A DNA stretch of 64,000 nt, taken from Melitaea cinxia. Its lineage: Eukaryota > Arthropoda > Insecta > Lepidoptera > Nymphalidae. The stretch covers positions 16,059,501 through 16,123,500 of the forward strand of contig NC_059402.1 of NCBI RefSeq assembly GCF_905220565.1, given 5' to 3'. Below are positions 1 to 64,000 of this stretch, in pieces (position 1 is the stretch's first letter; each line of letters opens with the position of its first letter). A model generated the notes under the pieces. That model saw nothing but the letters and a program-made list of their open reading frames with translations, ran no database searches and was not told the origin of the DNA. Made by a program: the position numbers and the translations under genes.

Positions 1-28
1 TTTTTTTTTGGCTTGTGAGCAAATACAA
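1..28 (-). repeat. Edge fragment of the ACCGACTTC dispersed repeat
   Basis: The first bases match the GCGAGCAAACACAATTAT end of a repeat family that recurs at 31984-33050, 40516-40790, 46116-46723, 51489-52221 and elsewhere in the window. The rest of this copy lies outside the window. Confidence 0.6.
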
Positions 29-672
29 TTATATCAAAATAAAAAGATAGTAAAATTAGAAAAGAGTAATTCATTCATTCATTTATTCATTTATTCAGAG
101 TAATGAAAAGACTAAAAAAATTAAATTGATCTATTTCAATTGTTGGACGTAACCTTTTTGTATGACGTAAGACTACTAACTTTTACGTCACATTACTAGT
201 GCTCATGGAGCATAAGATACTAGTGCTGTTCGTTGTAACGACCGAAATATTAATTAGGTATTTTATAATCATATAAAAACAATGATTTTATCTTGAATGA
301 TGAAAACTTTCGGTTGATCTTTGGAGATTATCTTTTGTCATTTTTGCTCCCCTATCTTGAATATTAATTAAAAAATATATATTTAGATAAAAATGGCATT
401 ATTATTACATTTTAATACGGCTAACGAATTTAAATTGTCTGACAAATAAAGTTAGCTTAGCTGTTAGGTAGTAGTCGTAAAAATCATACCAGATTTATTT
501 TCGTTAAAAAAGAATTACATTTATAAGGTTAAGCAAATTATTATACATTTTTAATTGTGCTACATTTTGTGGTACCCTATTAAAAATACCTACATTAAAC
601 ATTAACATTCGACATGGTCAGATTATGTATTTAACTGGGTTTTTATTCCATACACGGAAAATGAAACATCGA
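29..672. other. AT-rich upstream flank of the transporter gene
   Basis: Intergenic AT-rich sequence with a short run of ATTC/ATTT units near 70-97. I see no open frame or recognisable repeat. It should hold any proximal regulatory sites of the promoter just downstream, but none can be named. Confidence 0.5.
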
Positions 673-703
673 TATAAATATGCCCTTGAAATCACTATCA
701 GTT
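673..703 (+). promoter_or_regulatory. TATA box plus initiator of the CAT gene
   Basis: TATAAATA at 673-680 is followed by TCAGTT at 698-703, matching the arthropod initiator TCAGTY with the start A at 700. The 27-base spacing is right for a TATA/initiator pair, and the coding start lies 246 bases downstream. This is a sequence-only prediction; transcription start data would confirm it. Confidence 0.6.
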
Positions 704-945
704 GCATAAACTGTCACTGTCAAGTTTCTAGTCACACTTCACTAGTGTCTAATTCCCGTGTTCCGCAATATTGCAATATGCTGATCTTTGAAATATGATA
801 TATAGTATTCGATGAACTAAACTATCACTAACCTAGCCTAAAAAGGGCATTAAATGTGACACCCGGCATTTTCAAATATATTACGGTCGTCATCTGCGTA
901 CGTGTTTACCTTATAACCTATAAGGTACAGTGTAGCGTTTAAAAA
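700..945 (+). other. Predicted 5' leader with four short upstream open frames
   Basis: Between the predicted start site and the main ATG there are four upstream ATGs: 778-798 (6 codons plus stop), 795-815, 812-820 and a minimal ATG-TGA at 854-859. All stop before 946, and the first three overlap in a chain. The main ATG has A at -3. If the leader is not spliced, ribosomes must bypass or reinitiate past these frames. Confidence 0.45.
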
Positions 946-56753
<55,808 letters not shown>

Positions 56754-57592
56754 CAGAGGGAGAGGCGAGATACACCAGGTACGAGTGCGAAAGAGACGGA
56801 TAGAGACGTCGTCAGCCCGTCTAGTACTGTGGTGTCCTTCATTTCCAGTATTTGAGATATTAAGTTATGAATTAGGAGTTGCCAACTGTAATACTGTTAT
56901 GTGCAAGTGTTTTTCAGCTTCTAATTTTCCTTCTACGTGTAGAAAGAGACCCAACGCTGGGATGTTACAGGCCGAATCAGTGAATCGTTTAATTAAATTT
57001 TTGTTTTACAGATTATAATGATTATGAAATGTTTTATGTCATACATAACAGAATTTCGTTGTCTAAATACTTCACCATTTTTTTTTAAAGGAAATATTTG
57101 TTCGTCTTCATATTATTTTTTAAATTAAATTAAATTAAATCAAGAAGAAATATGTTGATTTTAACTTATTAAATTGGAAGATATGATACATATTTATATA
57201 CTTTACGTGTATGTATTTAGGTCAGAAATATTCATTAAATTTTACCAGTAAAATGAACACATTTTGTTTACTTTGGCGACTTCTAATATTTTTTTTAAAG
57301 ATAAGTCGAGTTTTCATGCATTGCCTTTTAAGATTCTGTACAATGATGTATTGATATAATAATTATTATATTTTTATATTATATGTTTTGTTGATCACTG
57401 CCGCTGTGTGTTGTGTGCTGCTGTTTGAAAAGCTATACGTGTAACTTTGATATTATTACTATTAAATATACTTAGAAGCGAGAGAAATAAAATGAAACCA
57501 CATACACTACAGATATTTTTTAGCTTCGTACAATGGTCAAATAGAAGTTAAAGTATAAGATGGATTTACAAGAGAACTACTATTTGACTGAT

Positions 57593-57720
57593 GCTTGAAG
57601 TAAAACTTCTTTACGAACGCTTGACTTGGGGAGTAAGCTGGTGAATGCGTGACGAGAGCGTTACGAAAAGTGTGATCGGGTGAGGCGAACGGAGCAAGAG
57701 CGAGAGGTGCGAGCACACGT
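57593..57720. repeat. GAAGTAAAACTTC-type MITE, partial
   Basis: TTGAAGTAAAACTTCTTTAC start and GAATGCGTGACGAGAGCGTT body; the far end is replaced by TCTC and TATA runs. Confidence 0.6.
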
Positions 57721-57726
57721 TTTATT

Positions 57727-57739
<13 letters not shown>

Positions 57740-57777
<38 letters not shown>
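57740..57777. repeat. (TA)n microsatellite
   Basis: About 38 bases of TA following a (TC)n run. Confidence 0.9.
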
Positions 57778-57779
<2 letters not shown>

Positions 57780-59396
57780 GATTATTTAGTAGTATATGTG
57801 GTTAATTTTGTAAATTAAACACTCTGTAGACATCCAAAACTCACGTTGCAATGCTTGTATCAATCCTATAATGTATATGACTAAAATCAAGGTGACAATA
57901 GCAAAATCAAGTGTTTTACCTAATATTTTGTACCTTGATAAACTTACCAATTTTTTTTTTTATATTATGACGTTTTTGAAACTAAAATACGTTTTTTTTT
58001 TTTAGATTTTTCATTATCTTAATTTCAATCCAATATTTTGGAATACTCATGTCGTAGTGTTTGGTGTAAGAGTTTTAAAACAAAAAAGTGTCTTGGTTAT
58101 TTTAACTTGATATTAAAATCTTAGGAAAATAATTTATAAATTGTGTAAAGACTCATCTAAACATTTTCAAATTAATTATTGATATTATATGAAAATATTT
58201 TTCATCATTATAAAGTCTATGGACCATTTTAGCTAGCTTGTAGAAAATAACTTCCTAAATAGTATTATTAGGGTTGGTAGGGTTGTGTATCGGTTATTGA
58301 TATTAACTTTATCTCGTACATAAGCGATAGGCTTTTTCACAAGATAAGACAGGCCTGTTACACCTCAACTGATTACCTGCAACTTTTGCGAATAAAAATA
58401 TTTGACAGATTAATTCTAAACTAAGTTTAATGGTGAATAAATATATAATAAAATTTTATTTGTTGGATACCGTCACAGCAGATAGCTTTATTAGTAACCG
58501 GTGTAACAGGCCCTTGATATCTGATTATAAAAAGGGAAACTTAAATGTAAAAGTGATTTTGTAAAACTATGTTTCTCACTACGAGCGTTATCCAAGTTGA
58601 TAAAATCAACGGATAACCAAAAAAAAATTCATGTATCAGCCTATCTACTCGTAAAATATAGTAAAATTCACTATATAACACGCATAGCAAATTACGATAA
58701 CTTTATTTATATTCTGAATGTAATAATACGAATCTCCATTAGTTCCTTATGTGTTCGCCAAATATTAACATATAAATAATATATAATATAATCAAGTTGA
58801 TTTTGTAAAAAATATTTTTGGTGACTGTGTATTTTCATAATTATGATAATTTTGTACTTAATATATAAAATAACTTAATATTTTGCCTATGTATTGTACT
58901 GTTTACAGCTGGAAGACAGATTTTATCATTCGGGTTTATTCGCGACTTCATTAACATATATATATTTATATTATTATTTGAACATGCCTAGCATGGTTTT
59001 ATGTAAGTTGAAATGAAATCAAGTTGGCTATGTTTTATGTTAGCCTAAGTTATATATATTAATTTTAAATATATTTAGGCGTTTTTTTTTATAGATCTGA
59101 AATGAAGCCGTGAAATTAATTTCGTATCAAAATTGTACTTATGTCTTTTTAGTACTTCCTTCCGCTTAGTTGTACTTGTATTAAAATTCTGCGATCATAA
59201 TGGCGTTAATTTACATAACAAATATTTAACAAGGTGATACAATAATATAATGAAACACGACCGTCTAAGAAAACCAAACTGAGATGAAAAGCTTTTCTCT
59301 ACTGTTAAAAACTGTTTTTCTCAAATACTGAGGGTAGTATGAATATCTTGTGTTGCGTGCTTAAAACACGCCAGTCAAACATAAGCGCCAAGAACC

Positions 59397-59713
59397 AATA
59401 ATTGTATTTGCTAGGAAACGAAAAAAAAAAATCGACTTCAATTACATCGACAAGTAATACAACGTAAGTAGACGAAAAAATTAACAAATCCACTAGTCGT
59501 CACTACGATTTTCGAGGGTTCCTTTCGATACCTCTGGGATTCCATCATCAGATCCTGGTTTCCTTATCATGGTACCACCCTTGGGATATCTCCAATCCAC
59601 CAAAAAATATATACATCAAAATCAGTTCATATATATATATAATGTAGGTTCGGGTTCTGTTCTATAAATACGCTCGAATTGAGTAACATCCTCCTTTTTT
59701 GAAGTCGGTTAAA
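59397..59713 (+). repeat. ACCGACTTC dispersed repeat, deleted copy
   Basis: ATAATTGTATTTGCTAGGAA to TTTTTTGAAGTCGGTTAAAA; retains CCATCATCAGATCCTGGTTT. Confidence 0.7.
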
Positions 59714-60228
59714 AAACATTTGTATGATACACAAATATTTGTCATAACTAAAATGCATAACTCACGAGTTCGTTGTACGTGTACATATTCTGACATGGAG
59801 CAATATCGCGCGATAACTGCGCGATTTACGCAAGTTAATAGTTTGAAAAATTTTGAATGTGGTTTTTTTTAAAGATGAAATCAAGTGATATATACATTAT
59901 ATTATTTATCATACAGAAATTATGAAATCGTATAAATATTATACTCATTTTTTAGGCAGTCGTGTGTTAAATTTTGCTGATATATTGTATGTACTTAAGT
60001 ATTCAGTATATATGTGTGAGTAGGCTGTGAACTGTAATTGCTTAAAAATGTATTATTTTAAAAGTATGTTTTATTTTTATTTCTTTAGTGACCAAGTATT
60101 TGATTGCTGTATTGATATGTTAAGGCATTAATAAAGTGTTAAAAGCGTTATATTTGTTTAATTTAAATATGATTTATGGAAATAATAATTATATATTTTA
60201 TGAATTTATAATAATATATGTATAATAC

Positions 60229-60562
60229 GCGACGCCGAATTGCCGCAACGGTCACAGCACTGGTTAGTGGCTGTTGCGCTGGCGGTTGCGGGTTCGATCC
60301 CCGCACAGGACAATCATCTGTATTAGCTATACAGATGATTGCCGTGGACTGAGAGTTGTGGGTCTCCCCACTGTGCCCCGAAGAGCACGTTAAGCCGTCG
60401 GTCCCGGTTGTTATCATGTACACCTTATAGTTATCGTTCCTCATAGTAGGGAATATATCCGTCAACCCGCATTGGAGCAGCGTGGTGGATTAAGCGCTGA
60501 TCCTTCTCCTACATGGAGAAAGAGGGCTATGCTCAGCAGTTGGATATTACAGGCTGAAGCAT
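60229..60562 (+). repeat. tRNA-derived SINE, complete reference copy
   Basis: About 330 bases. tRNA-like head with GGTTCGATCCC (B box) near 60290, body GGGTCTCCCCACTGTGCC, CACGTTAAGCCGTCGGTCCC, CATAGTAGGGAATATATCCG, tail TACAGGCTGAAGC followed by ATAATAATAAT. Confidence 0.85.
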
Positions 60563-61334
60563 GTATAATAATAATTTTAATCTTAGACTGTAAAATAGAT
60601 TACTTTTCGCCGCTAAAATTGATTTCCATCTTGGGCGAGTTTGGATGGTGACAAAAGATTACCTCAAAACTACAAAACAAATATTTATCGAAAAACTACT
60701 TGCTTTGAATATTAAATAAATTGCTAATGACGTCAAATTAGGTTAACGTTCTTGTGAATAGAGTTTTCTTAGCAATTAACCGACTTCTATACGACGACTA
60801 AATCTGCTCTGTAAGACTGGGATCAATGCGCGTGGTCAGCCTGAGGTCCGCTGCCGGTAACTGTTACCGTAATCCGTAGTACCGTATGGACACTTGCAAT
60901 AGCAGAGCATAATGTATGCGTTGTCGATTCTAGCGCTGCTTCTGAATAGTATTATTTGTCTGTGGTTGTCAAAGGTCGAGGTACTTCACCAGTAGGAATT
61001 TTCCAAATTTATGACAAGAGCTCTGTATTTTGTATACTCTATAGATTTTTTTGATTTTCACATTTAATTATAATTTAATCTCTAAAATATTCAAATTAGT
61101 AGAGAAAAAGCAAGGAAAAAAAATACTATTTTTGTATAAAGTTTAATTAATGTATAAGTTTTATTATGATCACAGTTTGTTAACACTCAAATAATTTGCG
61201 TATTTCATTATATCATAACACATATCGATCACATAAATATCCTAAAACTAAAATTATAAAAAAATACATTAAATTATAATAAACTCTGTTTTATTTGAAT
61301 TTACACAATTTAATCTTTTTATTTGGAAAAACTA

Positions 61335-61370
<36 letters not shown>

Positions 61371-63151
61371 ATATGCTTGCAATTATTCGAAAAAAGATTA
61401 TATAGATGAATGAATTTCTGAATGATTTAAATTGAAGCTATTTTTTTTTTAATTTACCAAAAGGAGGAATATTGTATTATAATTATCAACAACGAAAAAA
61501 AAAATGTTTTAGTTGGTAACTTAAAAATCTAAAATCTAAGTGGAGTCAACATCGCGGCCAATATTAGTGTCTTATATTTCATAGTTTTCCAAAGTTTATC
61601 AAAGAGGCACTAATGGTGATAAATTTGCCTTTGATTATGCTTTTAAAACGAATATACTTAAAATACTATAAAGTTTGTAAATATAATAACATAATGTATC
61701 AACTAATTTTCTTTTATTCTACTTCTTATTTCATAGAATTTTTATTACATTTTGTCAGAAAAAACCACAAAAATATTGATTTCTTCTTAATAACATAACA
61801 TTTATGGCACGTTCAACCATTTCTAAATTAAAGTCTGTTGTCAATTTGAATTTATTTCATTTATGGCGCAAAAATTTATGATTGTCGAAAACAAATTCTA
61901 AATAAAATTGATCATTTTTAAATACGACCATCATTTGAATGTCCGGTTTTATAATATCACAATAAATAACAAGTATAATAACATTGAAATTATTAAATAA
62001 TTGAAATATCAACTAAAAACTATTTTTTAATGTAAATAATGTCAAATAATTTTATTATAGTCACTTTATGAAGTTAGTCGCTTATCCTAATAACTTTTGA
62101 CCAATCGAAAGTTGAAAAGTTGGATATTCACTCAGAATAAATTACTTTACTGTGCCTTACTTTTCGGTAAATTATTCTATGGCGTGACATGGCTAGTGAC
62201 AACGATTGTTTGGATTAATCCAAAACGGCCAAGTGTTAGTCGCAATTACTTCGGCTGACATTTTTTTGGGCCATTCCATCAATAATTCTATAAAAGATAA
62301 CTAATTCATTAGGGTATCTCTTATGATATTTAATACAAAGCAAGCTGGTACCTCACAATTGGTATTGTCCTGCACTTACGATTGGCAAATCGTAATTATG
62401 TCACAGATATTATGATATAAAGGATTACGATCTCATAGTATTTACACATTTTCACACCTTCTTGATTGTTCTATTCTTATAAAGAATTACTATTTTTAAG
62501 TCTTAAGTAGCCCACCATTGGATCAATTTAATGTCTTTTTAAGTTACTTATACACATACATATAATGTTTTTTCATACACAGAAATATACCTAAGACTAG
62601 GTGTGTTAAGATGCAAATGAGACGGATAACTTGTCAAAATTTTGTACTCTTATCGTGTTTTTTTTATATATTTATAGGTCCTTTATATACATTTATATAT
62701 GAAGCTGTCCTGTCCATTCTGTCAGTTCTGTACTTACTAAATACTAAAGTACATGCATAGGATACGTGAATCTAAAAATGAAATCAAAAATATATGTTTG
62801 AAGAATGGAATCTATATAGCATTGTGGATCATTTTAATTATTTGAACAAAAAAAAAAAAAAAACGAATAAAAAAATATATAATTCTATCTTTAAAAAATA
62901 TAATTATATTTTAACACTGGTCAAATAAATAAAAAAAAAAACGATTAAAAAAAATTCAGCGTCAAAAATACAATTCTGTCAATACATATTTGTTATTTTA
63001 CGTTCAAAATCAAGTCACATATAAATATTTCCGTTTAGTCTAATTTAGTCATTAATTTGTTATCGGCGGGCTACTTCTTAAATCTTAAACCTAAATCAAC
63101 CTGTTTTAATTACAAAATCACTTAATTTACAACAATAATATTTGCAATTAT
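60563..63151. other. Intergenic stretch between the convergent CAT genes
   Basis: AT-rich with an (ATT)n run at about 61338-61369 and A-runs near 62850 and 62930. No gene recognised; the part nearest 63151 is probably the 3'UTR of the minus-strand gene. Confidence 0.5.
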
Positions 63152-63270
63152 TTAAAACTTTGTGATCACTTGTTTTTCGTTCTCTGTCTTTCCGTTATCC
63201 TTTTCTGTCACTATTTTCTTTTCACTCAGAGAACTGTTCCTGATGCCGTAGAAGAAATAGATCGCGTAAC
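63152..63270 (-). CDS. Second CAT gene, last coding exon
   Basis: On the minus strand: TTCAG acceptor, then GYAIYFFYGIRNSSLSEKK and a lysine/glutamate-rich tail ending QVITKF, TAA at 63152-63154. It starts in phase 1 like exon 14 of the plus-strand gene and begins with the equivalent final helix. The tail sequence is unrelated, as usual between CAT paralogues. Confidence 0.88.
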
Positions 63271-63806
63271 CTGAATAAAAAATAAACATACATATTATTT
63301 ACATTATGTTATGTTAAATACAGATAAAAAATATACGAATGTCACATGATAAAAGTATTATGTCCTTATTCAAATTTAAAATAATATTTTTATTATTATA
63401 GTATTGATGTACGGATTAAGTATTGAAACCAATATTAAATAACTGAGGTCCCTACCTAAGTCATATGCATATTATATATAGAAGCAGATAATTCATTTAG
63501 AGTAATCAAATTCGATTATATATATGTATATACCTACTAGAATAGTTCTGGATTTGGAGGTAATTCCGTTTTAAGTGTTAAAATGTTATATTAGTGAGTG
63601 TCGTGTTCCTGTTGGTAAGTAAGGTGATCAGGGCTCCTGGGAAAATTGGGGATGGAAAGTCGGCAAGGCGTTTGCGATGCTTCTGGTGTTGCAGGTGTCT
63701 ATAAGGTACGGTAATCGTTTATCATCAGTGAGTGAATATGTATAACAGTGCAAATTTTTTTCTAAATGAATCTACCATGTGTTAATAAGATATAAAATTA
63801 ACTTAC
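63271..63806 (-). other. Intron of the second CAT gene
   Basis: GTAAGT...TTCAG on the minus strand, with a partial family-A repeat at 63590-63730 (GTGTCGTGTTCCTGTTGGTA onward). Confidence 0.75.
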
Positions 63807-63915
63807 CGATCGCTAGCCATATGATGAACCGCACCCAGGTCTGGTAGTCCAGCTGCATCATCAGGTACACGTTCATGCAGACACTCAAGTATGGAACAAG
63901 TGGCACTAGAGGCAC
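63807..63915 (-). CDS. Second CAT gene, penultimate coding exon (gene continues beyond window)
   Basis: VPLVPLVPYLSVCMNVYLMM and LDYQTWVRFIIWLAIG, the CAT C-terminal domain. Acceptor TTCCAG, donor GTAAGT. 109 bases, phase 0 to 1, exactly as exon 13 of the plus-strand gene. The remaining exons lie to the right of the window. Confidence 0.92.
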
Positions 63916-64000
63916 CTGGAAGATAATATTTCAAGATCACGTCACGCTGTGATTGATGAAAGGAACAGTTGGTTAAACTATTTTAAACATACAAGACATT
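63916..64000 (-). other. Upstream intron of the second CAT gene
   Basis: Only 85 bases; includes the TTCCAG acceptor. Nothing else visible. Confidence 0.7.

Larger units (their letters stand above)
56754..60228 (+). other. 3' flank of the CAT gene, probable 3'UTR then intergenic
   Basis: Candidate polyadenylation signals are AATAAA at 57486-57491 and near 60130; the true end cannot be told. Contains a MITE (57593-57720), a (TA)n run (57740-57777) and an ACCGACTTC repeat (59397-59713). Otherwise AT-rich. Confidence 0.5.

Overview
The window is insect nuclear DNA, almost certainly from a butterfly or moth. It is AT-rich, its genes are split by canonical GT-AG introns, and it is packed with transposable elements of the kinds seen in Lepidoptera: short Helitrons ending in CTAG, tRNA-headed SINEs, RTE-like LINE 3' ends and repeats carrying the GCCCGCG-CTTCG-CCCGCG motif. 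The species cannot be named from sequence alone.

One gene frames almost the whole window: a plus-strand cationic amino acid transporter (CAT, SLC7 family) in 14 coding exons, from an ATG at 946 (TATA box and initiator at 673-703) to a TGA at 56751-56753. All exon phases agree and they join into a 642-residue protein. A second, minus-strand CAT paralogue enters from the right edge, with its last two coding exons at 63807-63915 and 63152-63270, so the two transporters converge tail to tail.

The last intron of the first CAT gene (30923-56610) hosts three intronless acid-lipase genes on the opposite strand (35126-36379, 41963-43216, 52695-53870). The first two are a recent tandem duplication differing at 10 of 417 residues, three of them at the catalytic serine elbow. 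Copy 2 of the duplicated block is interrupted by a 2.1 kb element with terminal inverted repeats, a 9-base target duplication and a decayed THAP domain, resembling the P-element superfamily.

Other introns hold a young, complete Ty3/gypsy retrotransposon (11808-16924) with an unusual third open frame for a small membrane protein; a near-full-length Jockey-type LINE (20345-25441, minus strand) with one frameshift; a Helitron carrying a 140-codon open frame (27497-28161); two adjacent copies of an element expanded by about 280-base tandem units (5561-9290); a mariner fragment; several MITE families; and (TA)n arrays. Several insertions are nested, which gives relative ages. Functionally, the host genes cover cationic amino acid uptake at the plasma membrane and secreted lipid hydrolysis; nothing shows that they act in one pathway.
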